From an uncultured Fretibacterium sp. (GTDB lineage: Bacteria; Synergistota; Synergistia; Synergistales; Aminobacteriaceae), in assembly GCA_937892105.1 (NCBI GenBank), contig CALAUZ010000237.1:1-11386 (forward strand): a stretch of 11,386 nt of DNA. The letters run 5' to 3'. A program made the translations under genes and the position numbers. Positions 1-6,807 of this stretch are shown here, piece after piece (positions within the stretch are counted from its first letter, which is position 1; each line of letters starts with the position of its first letter). The notes under the pieces were generated by a model. It saw only the letters and a list, made by a program, of their open reading frames with translations. It was not told where the DNA came from and did no database searches.

Positions 1-652
1 ATATTCTCTGTTCGTCAGCATAAAGCGTATTATCCATAAGTTTTCTGACATCAAAGGCACGCTTTGCCATTCTGTTGGCTAAGAAGGTAGGAGTGCCTGT
101 TGAGAACCAGTATGAGCCAAACTCTTTTTCGTAAAAAGCCTTTAGCAGACTGAAAGGGTTGTATACTCCAATACCATTCTGATGAAAATGATAGCCGTCA
201 TACGTCTGTTTCAGACGAGCAAGACATTCATCAAAAGTCAAATTCTGCTCTTGCGCCAATGCCTCAATTTCAGGTGAGAAATATTCAGACATTTCCTGCT
301 CTGTAATCCCACAAATCCCTGCGTATTCCTTATTGAAGGAAATATCATTTAACTGGTTCAAATCACTAAAGATGCTGACCTTCTCGAACTTCGTAACACC
401 TGTGATGAACACAAACTTTATGTACTTATCGAGTTTTTTCAACGAGCTAAAAAATCCCTTGAATATGTATCTATTGCGTTCTTCAAATTCTGGTTTATCC
501 ATAACTTCCAGTAAAGGTTTATCGTATTCGTCAACGAGAATAACCACACGCTTCCCTGTTTGTCTGTAGGCTTCTAAGACAACATAACGAAATCTTAGAC
601 CTAATTCGTTTATTCCCTCTTCATCTTCAATCTTAGTTATTGGGAAAGGAGT
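1..652 (-). pseudogene. AAA-ATPase-like protein (PF09820/DUF1703 type), internal fragment lacking its 5' end
   Basis: One frame is open without interruption from about 652 down to the window edge, roughly 217 codons. It carries a Walker B strand (VVILVDEYDKPLLE), then FITGVTKFEKVSIFSDLNQL, and further on QTYDGYHF and YNPFSLLKAF. These are hallmarks of the AAA-ATPase-like family that usually ends in a PD-(D/E)XK-type nuclease domain (DUF1703); that part would lie left of the window. The Walker A loop and about 150 N-terminal residues expected for the family are absent. An in-frame TAG (653-655) precedes the homology and no ATG lies before the DEYDKP motif. I therefore call it a 5'-truncated pseudogene. 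Family members are common, strain-variable and of uncertain role. Identification is from motifs only. Confidence 0.8.
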
Positions 653-780
653 CTAAAAAGGCTTCTCGAAAGAAAAAGAATAATGGCAAAAAATCCCGAA
701 AGAAAACAGTTGATTTGTTATATACAGGTGATAATTACTACATTAAAGGTAAGGCGAAGGTTTTGAACGAGTGGGAATAA
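649..780 (+). pseudogene. C-terminal fragment of an unidentified, probably phage, protein
   Basis: An open frame of about 43 codons ends at TAA 778-780. It begins with a lysine/arginine/asparagine-rich stretch (ESKKASRKKKNNGKKSRKK) and ends in a compact segment, TVDLLYTGDNYYIKGKAKVL followed by NEWE. No start codon or ribosome site is visible, and the frame closes at TAG 634-636 just upstream. It therefore looks like the tail of a gene whose 5' part was lost at the junction with the AAA-ATPase fragment. Its stop overlaps the ATG of the following gpV gene (TAATG), as in translationally coupled phage tail operons, so a baseplate or tail protein is likely (inference). I do not recognise the family. 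Confidence 0.5.
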
Positions 781-1220
781 TGAAGAAGGCGCGTTAGGTC
801 GTTTTTAGGTTATGTTTCGGATTACGATCCAAAGCGGCATATGGCGCGTATACAGTTTCCTGATAAGGAAGATTTAGTATCAGCGTGGTTGCCTGTTGCA
901 GTTTCAAACTCAAAAAAGAACAAGGACGAATGCCACCTTGATATCGGCGAACATGTTTTTTGCTCTATGATGGGCAACGGCTTAGAGGCCGGAGTTGTGC
1001 TTTGCTCAATCTATGACGATACGAACAAACCGCCCGCAGGAGATGCCGACATACGAAAAACGACCTTCAAAGATGGTATACGGAATTTTTGTATGACCGA
1101 AAAAATAATTTATTAAAAATAGAGTGTGAGGGGGACATCGAGATACATGCGAAAGGCAATATAACGATTATTTCTGACGGGAACATGAAGTATCAGGCAG
1201 CACGTATAGACTTCAATTAG
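780..1220 (+). pseudogene. Phage baseplate assembly protein V (gpV-like), two frameshifts
   Basis: The protein is spread over three frames. ATG 780 gives MKKAR. The frame then shifts near 794-795 to one reading SFLGYVSDYDPKRHMARIQF, PDKEDLVSAWLPV and LDIGEHVFCSMM. After KDG at 1069-1077 it shifts again into EFLYDRKNNLLKIECEGDIE and IHAKGNITIISDGNMKYQAA, ending IDFN and TAG 1218-1220. The OB-fold body followed by short repeated beta strands matches the gpV/gp45 baseplate spike family of contractile tails. Removing one T from the TT at 794-795 and one TA from TATA near 1077-1080 restores a single frame of about 145 codons, a normal size for the family. Without that repair only the central part (841-1116) is openly readable. 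It is a decayed prophage remnant with no other tail genes in the window. Confidence 0.8.
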
Positions 1221-1252
1221 CCCCCGCAGAGTGTTCTACAGGGGCGGTGGTG

Positions 1253-1690
1253 TCAGCTGACTTTTTTGTGCGAGACTTCTCGTTTAATGCCGAGATTTTC
1301 CATCACAGCTTCTTGAAGCGTCTGTGAGAAGTTGATCCCTTGTGATTTAGCTTCATTCCTGAGCCATTCAGGAAGTGTACACATGATGTTGACGGTTGAG
1401 CGGTGAGACTGTCTCATGCGGTAAAGCCTCATATTTACGTCAATCAGCGTAACAGACTGAGCAGGCGCAAGGAGTTCTCTGAGTTTTGCTGGGTCAGACG
1501 GCTCTGGAAGGGGGATATTCTCGCGTTCTAGGATGTATATTCTTCCAGAAAGCGCATCTCTGGCCATGTACATAGCTTCAGCGTTGTCGTCAGCTTCAGT
1601 GAACAGTCCGGGAAAATCTGGGAATGATACAGAAGGTCCGGGCGGCTCTGAGTAGTCGAAAATTGCGGGGTAAACCAGAATATTATCCAT
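1253..1690 (-). CDS. hicB: HicB-family antitoxin
   Basis: This is a 145-residue protein. Residues 1-75 form a HicB-like fold (NILVYPAIFDYSEPPGPSVS, then FPDFPGLFTEADDNAEA), a degraded RNase-H-like domain that binds the HicA toxin. The C-terminus (STVNIMCTLPEWLRNEAKSQ, then GINFSQTLQEAV) looks like the ribbon-helix-helix operator-binding segment found in longer HicB proteins. The start is ATG 1690, preceded by AAGGAG at 1701-1706. The same frame stays open further upstream to 1879, but that stretch overlaps the HicA remnant in another frame and is not coding. The usual hicA-hicB order is kept, with 35 bases between, but hicA is truncated, so this antitoxin is probably an orphan. It may still repress a promoter or neutralise another HicA. 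Confidence 0.85.
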   Translation of the reverse strand: MDNILVYPAIFDYSEPPGPSVSFPDFPGLFTEADDNAEAMYMARDALSGRIYILERENIPLPEPSDPAKLRELLAPAQSVTLIDVNMRLYRMRQSHRSTVNIMCTLPEWLRNEAKSQGINFSQTLQEAVMENLGIKREVSHKKVS

Positions 1691-1725
1691 GATGATACAA
1701 CTCCTTATGCAGAATATTTTGAGAG

Positions 1726-1850
1726 CTAATCCCCTATTAAGCCCGCGTCTTTGAGGATTGAGTCGTGGGTTTTCTTTTTGAGGCAGTCGCGCCCCATTGG
1801 TATGGTAACCTTCCCTGATTTTGCGGGATGCACCAGATGTTTGGGTAGAG
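1726..1850 (-). pseudogene. HicA toxin remnant (3' part only)
   Basis: Reading the - strand toward the stop TAG 1726-1728 gives HLVHPAKSGKVTIPMGRDCL followed by KKKTHDSILKDAGLIGD. This is the second half of a HicA mRNA interferase: the strand after the catalytic histidine, the PxHxxxx-like segment, and the closing SILKDAGL helix. The N-terminal helix and strand that should precede it (the KxLxxxGW.xxxxxGSHHxx region) are missing. Upstream the frame reads DINNSFEPLPK and then hits TGA 1876-1878, with no start codon. The left boundary near 1850 is where the resemblance ends. It is too short to fold as a dsRBD-like HicA, so it is almost certainly non-functional. Confidence 0.75.
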
Positions 1851-1927
1851 GCTCGAAAGAGTTGTTGATATCGCATCATTGCAGTCAGAATAAGGTTAAA
1901 TTGAAAACTAACAACACTTTTGCTACA

Positions 1928-2104
1928 CTACTCATTCTTTACCTTGCACGCAAAGCACGATACACAGCCCTTAAAGCTGTAATCGTAGAGGTGTACCATC
2001 TCACATTCTGCTCCTGCGTCAGAAGCTCCATTCATGGCCTGCTCTAACATCTTGTGAGTGTTCCAGTTTTTGCGCGGTGAACCATTCACGAATAATGCTT
2101 TCAT
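1928..2104 (-). pseudogene. Flavodoxin-like NADPH-dependent FMN reductase, N-terminal fragment
   Basis: ATG 2104 opens 58 codons starting MKALFVNGSPRKNWNTHKML and ending KGCVSCFACKVKNE before TAG 1928-1930. The glycine/serine loop NGSPRKNWNT after the first strand binds the FMN phosphate in the flavodoxin_2/FMN_red superfamily. The CxxC-containing segment (CVSCFACK) is where iron-sulfur flavoproteins and related reductases continue with about 120 more residues. Here the frame stops immediately and no continuation is visible in any frame down to the HicA remnant. A GA-rich sequence lies about 13 bases before the ATG, a poor ribosome site. I call it a 3'-truncated gene. Expression of a 58-residue peptide cannot be excluded. 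Confidence 0.7.
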
Positions 2105-2140
2105 AACATATAATGCCCCCTCTGAAACATTTAGCTATGA

Positions 2141-2169
2141 TTGCATTATACTATTATAAGTATAAGCAA
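2141..2169. promoter_or_regulatory. Near-perfect palindrome, candidate operator for the MFS gene
   Basis: The arms TTGC-A-TTATACT and AGTATAAGCAA are reverse complements apart from one unpaired A, around an AT-rich 6-base centre. It lies 19 bases before the MFS start and directly after a -10-like TATGAT (2136-2141), so a protein bound here would cover the transcription start. The inner sequence TTATACTATTATAA is one base short of the 7-1-7 PerR box (TTATAATNATTATAA), so PerR or another AT-preferring repressor is possible but unproven. Confidence 0.45.
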
Positions 2170-2187
2170 TGGGTAGGAGGAGTTAGT

Positions 2188-3372
2188 ATGCCATCAAAAA
2201 TATTCAGGCCAGAATCTAATTACAGAGCGTTTATAATCTCACTTGTAACATTCGGATTGGCTTACGGTCTCTACAAAGCAGTCCTCGATAACTATCTCGC
2301 TGAAATCGTACAGATGACGCAGTTCGACAGAGGGGTCTCGGAGTTCTTCAGGGAGTTACCAGGCTTCATGCTCGTTTTCGTACTGGCACTGCTCTATGAG
2401 TTCTCGGCGGAAAAAATATTCAAGGCCGGAGCCATCATAATGCTTGCGGGAATGATAATGCAGTCGGTCATTCCTGCGGACAGAGTGTTCGTTACGTGCG
2501 CAGTGTTCGTGTATTCGCTGGGGGAACACATGCAGTTCGGAATGAGAAGCACGCTTGCCCTTGAGTATTCGCGGGAAAGCAGAGGCGGCAGTGCTTTGGG
2601 TATTCAGAATGCAGCATACCAGTTCGGGACATTGGCGGGGTATATCGTTGTTGCGGTAGTATTCGGCCTCTTTGCTGGGAAAATGAAACTTTACCGCCCT
2701 GTTTTCATCGTTTCGTCAGCAATAATACTTCTTGGCTTCATCATATCACTTCACATGACCGGGCAGAGCGGACATGAACATACCGTAACACGTTTCTACT
2801 TCAGGCAAAAATACTTCAAGTTCTACATGTTAGAAGTATTCTACGGCGCAAGAAAGCAGATATTCTTCACGTTCGGGCCGTATTTGCTGGTTCTGTTCTA
2901 CGGGGCAGGGGCAATGGCAATAAGCATACTTTTTGCTGTTTCGGCAATAGCAACCTTCATCTGTTCCCCCTTAATAGGAAAAATAATAGACCGTTTCGGC
3001 TACAAAATCGTTATGGTAATGGACACTCTCATACTCGTAATAGTTTGCTTCTTCTACGGTTTCGCACACCATATGTTCGATATGCAAACAGCGTTCATCG
3101 TCTGCTGTGTCAATTATATACTTGACGCTGTAATCTCCCTTGCTTCAATGGCCTCAAATGTCTACGTCCAGGACTTGTCAGACACTCCCGAAGAAGTCAA
3201 GGCAACAATATCAACCGGTGTTTCTGTCAATCATCTAATCACTATATTAATCGCGTTATTCGGCGGGTGGATATGGCAGGTTATGGGGATTGAGACGCTG
3301 TTCATGCTTTCGGCGGCATTCGGCCTCTGCAACAGCGCATATGCCGCAAGTATTCACGTCCCTGAAAAATAA
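2188..3372 (+). CDS. MFS transporter, substrate unknown
   Basis: A 394-residue, highly hydrophobic protein with about 11-12 membrane segments. The N-terminal half runs from FIISLVTFGLAYGLYKAVLD through the loop LALEYSRESRGGSALGIQNA. The central loop is basic (VTRFYFRQKYFKFYMLEVFY), as in the major facilitator superfamily. IGKIIDRFGYKIV in the second half is the GxxxDRxGxR-like motif between TM8 and TM9. I chose ATG 2188 because GGAGGAG lies 7 bases before it; the frame is open 25 codons further upstream but without a ribosome site, and those codons run through the palindrome. No specific substrate family can be named. It sits 63 bases before the hydrogenase on the same strand, with a promoter-like sequence in between, so co-transcription is uncertain. 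Confidence 0.85.
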   Translation: MPSKIFRPESNYRAFIISLVTFGLAYGLYKAVLDNYLAEIVQMTQFDRGVSEFFRELPGFMLVFVLALLYEFSAEKIFKAGAIIMLAGMIMQSVIPADRVFVTCAVFVYSLGEHMQFGMRSTLALEYSRESRGGSALGIQNAAYQFGTLAGYIVVAVVFGLFAGKMKLYRPVFIVSSAIILLGFIISLHMTGQSGHEHTVTRFYFRQKYFKFYMLEVFYGARKQIFFTFGPYLLVLFYGAGAMAISILFAVSAIATFICSPLIGKIIDRFGYKIVMVMDTLILVIVCFFYGFAHHMFDMQTAFIVCCVNYILDAVISLASMASNVYVQDLSDTPEEVKATISTGVSVNHLITILIALFGGWIWQVMGIETLFMLSAAFGLCNSAYAASIHVPEK

Positions 3373-3382
3373 TACCCTTGCG

Positions 3383-3389
3383 ATATAAT
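3383..3389 (+). promoter_or_regulatory. Putative -10 element upstream of the hydrogenase
   Basis: TATAAT at 3384-3389 lies 46 bases before the hydrogenase ATG, within CTTGCGATATAATA. The -35 region 17 bases upstream falls in the end of the MFS gene and is weak. A very similar string, CTTATGATATAATT, precedes perR at 4958-4971, which suggests a shared promoter style. Confidence 0.4.
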
Positions 3390-3435
3390 ACCTTCATTCC
3401 ATAATCACAATCACAAACAGGAGGATCATATTGCT

Positions 3436-4956
3436 ATGGGCATGAGGGGAATACATACATCAATCAACGATATACGCCGCGCAATATTTGCCGAAGTAGC
3501 CAGACTGTCATACAACTACAAGCCGGGCGACCTGTCTGAAATGGAGTTGATACCGTACAGGGTAATACCTGGAGAAGTCTCACACTACAGGGACGATGTT
3601 TTCCTTGAACGCGCAATAGTCCGTGAGCGCATAAGACTTGCAATGGGGCTTCCTCTCCGCAAAGCCTCCGAACACGCTCCCGTCTCAACAGGTGCAGAAG
3701 AGTGCGTTCACCCCGAAAAATACTATCAGCCTCCGCTCATCAACATCATAAAGTTCGCCTGTCATTCCTGCCCCGACAACAAAGTTGTAATCACAGACCA
3801 GTGTCAAGGCTGTCTTGCCCGGCCATGTTCTCAGGTCTGCCCGAAAGACGCTATTTATTTCGAGCATGGTCAGGCGCATATTGATAGTACGAAGTGCATA
3901 AAGTGCGGGAAATGCATGGGTGTCTGCCAGTATGGTGTAATCCTGAGAATGCAGAGGCCGTGTGCGCAAGCCTGCGGAATGAAAGCAATAGTCACTGACG
4001 AATACGGACGCGCTGACATTGACCAGGAAAAATGCGTCTCCTGCGGAATGTGTCTCGCAAACTGTCCGTTCGGTGCGATTGCCGACAAAGCACAGATATT
4101 CCAGTGCATTCAGGCAATACGTAGTGAAACCCCTGTCTATGCCGCGATTGCTCCGGCTATTGCAGGCCAGTTCGGGAAGACATTAACGCCTGAGAAGATG
4201 AGGGCGGCTTTCATGGAGCTTGGATTTGCTGATGTTGTGGAAGTTGCAGTCGGTGCTGACCTGTGTACTTTGCAGGAGGCTGAAGACTTCGTGAAGGAAG
4301 TTCCGGAGAAACTGCCGTTCATGGGAACATCATGCTGTCCAGCGTGGTCGGTTATGGCGAAGAAGGAGTTTCCACAGTTCGCGGAATGCATCAGCATGGC
4401 ATTAACCCCGATGGTTCTGACTGGAAGGCTCATAAAGAAGGAACACCCTGACTGTAAAGTTGCGTTCATAGGGCCATGTGCGGCAAAGAAACTTGAGGCA
4501 AGCAGAAGGAGCGTAAGAAGTGATGTAGATTTTGTGCTTACGTTCGAGGAAGTTCTGGGAATGTTTGAGGCAAAAGAGGTAGATTTCGATTATCTGGAGA
4601 AAATGCCTGTTCCTGATAATGCCAGTGCTGACGGAAGGGGCTTTGCTGTCTCCGGCGGTGTAGCTGAAGCTGTCGTGAACTGTATCAAGAACCTTCACCC
4701 TGACCGCGAAATCCTCATCGAACGTGCAGAAGGTCTCAATGATTGCCGAAAAATGCTCCTCATGGCAAGAGCAGGTAAACGCAATGGCTATCTTCTTGAA
4801 GGCATGGCCTGTCCAGGCGGCTGTGTAGGAGGTGCAGGGACTGTTGAGCTTATCACTCAGGCTGCGGGTGAAGTTGCAAAGATTAAGCGTATCAGCAAGA
4901 AGGCACATGCTTATGAGAGCGAGTTCGAGAAGATACTCCCTGAGCTTGAGGAGTAG
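3436..4956 (+). CDS. [FeFe] hydrogenase, group B type
   Basis: A 506-residue soluble iron-sulfur protein, expected in the cytoplasm, that makes or oxidises H2, probably with ferredoxin. The N-terminal half carries ferredoxin-type motifs: C123-x2-C126-x4-C131-x3-C135P, C154-x2-C157-x2-C160-x3-C164, C176/C180, and C200-x2-C203-x2-C206-x3-C210P. The catalytic half shows TSCCPAW (C300 proton-relay cysteine, C301 ligand), GPCAAKKLEA (C348) and EGMACPGGCVGG (C459, C463), which together hold the H-cluster. TSCCPAW instead of TSCCPGW, and GPC instead of MPC, mark the group B subfamily (TIGR04105-like), whose physiology is little known. All H-cluster cysteines are present. AGGAGG at 3419-3424 precedes ATG 3436 by 11 bases. 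HydE/F/G maturases are not in the window and must be elsewhere. It is followed after 48 bases by perR, which hints at oxygen-linked control. Confidence 0.93.
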   Translation: MGMRGIHTSINDIRRAIFAEVARLSYNYKPGDLSEMELIPYRVIPGEVSHYRDDVFLERAIVRERIRLAMGLPLRKASEHAPVSTGAEECVHPEKYYQPPLINIIKFACHSCPDNKVVITDQCQGCLARPCSQVCPKDAIYFEHGQAHIDSTKCIKCGKCMGVCQYGVILRMQRPCAQACGMKAIVTDEYGRADIDQEKCVSCGMCLANCPFGAIADKAQIFQCIQAIRSETPVYAAIAPAIAGQFGKTLTPEKMRAAFMELGFADVVEVAVGADLCTLQEAEDFVKEVPEKLPFMGTSCCPAWSVMAKKEFPQFAECISMALTPMVLTGRLIKKEHPDCKVAFIGPCAAKKLEASRRSVRSDVDFVLTFEEVLGMFEAKEVDFDYLEKMPVPDNASADGRGFAVSGGVAEAVVNCIKNLHPDREILIERAEGLNDCRKMLLMARAGKRNGYLLEGMACPGGCVGGAGTVELITQAAGEVAKIKRISKKAHAYESEFEKILPELEE

Positions 4957-4961
4957 GCTTA

Positions 4962-4970
4962 TGATATAAT
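4962..4970 (+). promoter_or_regulatory. Extended -10 promoter element before perR
   Basis: TGATATAAT at 4962-4970 is a consensus extended -10 (TGnTATAAT). It lies 34 bases before the perR start, in a 48-base gap that has no terminator. The -35 is poor (GAGCTT at a 17-base spacing). perR and its followers could therefore be transcribed both from here and by read-through from the hydrogenase. Confidence 0.5.
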
Positions 4971-5004
4971 TAGTAATAAATCTCAATAAGGTAAAACTAT
5001 AAAC

Positions 5005-5403
5005 TTGACGGAACGTAACACAAGACAGAAGCGCATAATCCTTGACGCAGTGAAGTCCCGTGATGACCACCCTACAGCTGAGGAAATATATTCCGACGTT
5101 CACAGGACAGACGCTAAAATCAGCCGGGCTACAGTATACCGAAACTTGAACCAGCTCGCAAAGAACGGTGAAATTTCCGGCGTTGACCTTGTACCTGATG
5201 CAGGAAGGTACGACAGGAGAAACGACAGACACCATCATATGCTCTGTGAGGTATGCGGGGCAGTATATGATGCACCTGTTGAATACTCCGATGATGAGGA
5301 CAGAAAGCTGGAGGAACTTACGGGGTTTAAGGTTCGCAGGCATGAAGTAATCTTCAGGGGGATATGCGCGAAGTGCCTTAGCGAGAACGAAGGGGGGAAG
5401 TAA
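5005..5403 (+). CDS. perR: PerR-type peroxide-sensing repressor (Fur family)
   Basis: A 132-residue Fur-family regulator with a winged helix (ISRATVYRNLNQLAKNGEIS) and a C-terminal dimerisation domain. The regulatory metal ligands of Bacillus PerR (H37, D85, H91, H93, D104) are matched at identical spacing by H22, D70, H76, H78 and D89. The aspartate at D89, where Fur has glutamate, is the PerR hallmark. The structural zinc cysteines C81/C84 and C121/C124 also fit. In known PerR proteins, Fe-catalysed oxidation of two of these histidines releases DNA and derepresses peroxide defence. The start is TTG 5005, with AAGGT at 4986-4990 as a weak, distant ribosome site; no better start in frame keeps the DNA-binding domain. 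It is followed 6 bases later by the FMN protein and then by rubrerythrin, classic PerR targets, so autoregulation of the unit is likely. Confidence 0.9.
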   Translation: MTERNTRQKRIILDAVKSRDDHPTAEEIYSDVHRTDAKISRATVYRNLNQLAKNGEISGVDLVPDAGRYDRRNDRHHHMLCEVCGAVYDAPVEYSDDEDRKLEELTGFKVRRHEVIFRGICAKCLSENEGGK

Positions 5404-5409
5404 AAATTC

Positions 5410-6792
5410 ATGGCCGTGTATAAATGTATGCTTTGCGGCTGCGTTTTTGATGAGGAAAAGGAAGGGCGGAAGTTCTCGGAGCTTAATGCGTGTCCTATGT
5501 GCGGGGCTGATGTCTCATTGATGGAGCTTCAGGAGACAGAACAGGAAGATACCCCAACGCTTGAAGTTCCAGCCTCACCAAACAAAGCGCGATACATGAG
5601 CGAAATTCACGAGATGTCGGAAACCGGCAGGAGTATTTCCGGTGCTATGGGTACGCAGATGCCAATGCCTTCATGGGACGATGTACTGTTATTGGGAGCG
5701 CAGTTAGACCCTATGCCGCTTAATGATGATGAACCTGTTGAAACCCGCACTGTAATCGGGAAAAATTCACTTCAGCCCATGATAATCGAGTCGCCCGTGT
5801 ACATCTCGCACATGTCATTTGGAGCGTTGTCGGCAGAAGCAAAAACAGCACTCGCTAAAGGTTCAGCGATGGCTAAAACAGCGATGTGCAGCGGTGAAGG
5901 CGGAATATTGCCCGAAGAAAGAGCATCATCATACAAGTATATATTCGAGTATGTTCCGAACAAGTATAGTGTCAGCGATGAAAATCTCAGGAACTCTGAC
6001 GCAATCGAAATAAAGATAGGCCAGGGGACAAAACCTGGAATGGGAGGCCATCTTCCCGGCAGTAAAGTAACTCCCGAAATAGCGGCCATGAGAGGCAGAA
6101 AGCCCGGCGAGGACATACAAAGTCCAAGCAAGTTCCCCGAAGTAAATTCGCCTGATGATATGCGTAAAATGGTTGACATGCTGCGCGAACGTTCAGGAGG
6201 AAGACCGATAGGGATAAAGATTTCGGCTGGCAACATCGAGAAGGATTTAGCGGTTTGCGTGTATGCTCACCCTGATTTCGTTACTGTTGACGGAAGGGGC
6301 GGTGCTACGGGTTCAAGTCCGTTTCTTCTGAGAGAGGCAACAAGCGTACCCACACTTTTCGCGTTATCACGTGCCAGGAAGTATCTCGACAGCGTTGGAG
6401 CAGGGGATATATCGCTTGTGATTACGGGAGGGCTTAGGGTGTCGTCGGATTTTGCGAAAGCTCTGGCAATGGGGGCTGACGCAATAGCGATTGCAACGGC
6501 GGGACTTATGGCTTTGGGTTGCAGACAGTTCAGAATATGCGGTTCGGGAAGGTGTCCTATGGGAATTGCGACACAGGATAAGGAACTCCGAAAAAGGCTT
6601 GACACTGAGAAAGCGGCTGAAAGAGTGTATAATTTCCTGACCGTCTCGAACAATGAGCTGAAGACATTTGCGAGAGTAACGGGACATAAGTCTGTTCATG
6701 GGTTGAATTTGTCAGACCTTGTAACGCTTGACCGTGATATTTCGGATTTCACTGGTATAGCTTATGCAGGTATGTCAAAGAAAATAAATTAG
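5410..6792 (+). CDS. Rubredoxin-like domain fused to glutamate-synthase-type FMN oxidoreductase
   Basis: A 460-residue protein. Residues 1-35 form a rubredoxin-like iron knuckle pair, C6-x2-C9 and C28-x2-C31. A short acidic linker follows. Residues from about 70 to 455 resemble the FMN-binding synthase domain of glutamate synthase (PF01645): SPVYISHMSFGALSAEAKTA, GGHLPGSKV, GGATGSSPFL, and TGGLRVSSDFAKALAMGADA. The iron-sulfur motif C371-x5-C377-x4-C382PMGIATQD has the spacing of the GltS 3Fe-4S cluster. The glutaminase domain is absent, so it probably does not act as a normal GOGAT with glutamine. Placed between perR and rbr, it may be a redox partner that feeds electrons to rubrerythrin, or an archaeal-type amination enzyme using ammonia (both inference). 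Start ATG 5410; the G-rich end of perR (GGGGGGAAG) supplies the ribosome site. Confidence 0.85.
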   Translation: MAVYKCMLCGCVFDEEKEGRKFSELNACPMCGADVSLMELQETEQEDTPTLEVPASPNKARYMSEIHEMSETGRSISGAMGTQMPMPSWDDVLLLGAQLDPMPLNDDEPVETRTVIGKNSLQPMIIESPVYISHMSFGALSAEAKTALAKGSAMAKTAMCSGEGGILPEERASSYKYIFEYVPNKYSVSDENLRNSDAIEIKIGQGTKPGMGGHLPGSKVTPEIAAMRGRKPGEDIQSPSKFPEVNSPDDMRKMVDMLRERSGGRPIGIKISAGNIEKDLAVCVYAHPDFVTVDGRGGATGSSPFLLREATSVPTLFALSRARKYLDSVGAGDISLVITGGLRVSSDFAKALAMGADAIAIATAGLMALGCRQFRICGSGRCPMGIATQDKELRKRLDTEKAAERVYNFLTVSNNELKTFARVTGHKSVHGLNLSDLVTLDRDISDFTGIAYAGMSKKIN

Positions 6793-6807
6793 GAGGGTAT
6801 AACAGCA

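Noticed and set aside
841..1116. Independent 91-codon gene
   Set aside because: It is the middle frame of the broken gpV gene; homology-like sequence continues on both sides in other frames.
1220..1247. GCCCC...GGGGC hairpin between gpV and hicB as a terminator
   Set aside because: The stem is only five pairs with a long loop, and neither strand has a T run directly after it.
1691..1879. N-terminal extension of the hicB frame (MMRYQQLF...)
   Set aside because: It overlaps the HicA remnant in another frame, shows no HicB resemblance, and ATG 1690 has its own AAGGAG ribosome site.
2113..2187. Longer start for the MFS transporter
   Set aside because: The extra 25 codons cross the palindrome and lack a ribosome site; ATG 2188 follows GGAGGAG.
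4958..4985. PerR box upstream of perR
   Set aside because: The AT-rich sequence has a small ATTA-G-TAAT symmetry but does not align to the 7-1-7 PerR consensus well enough to call.
4402..5343. Long - strand open frame of 313 codons opposite the hydrogenase and perR
   Set aside because: Cysteine- and serine-rich shadow without domain features, antisense to two strongly supported genes.
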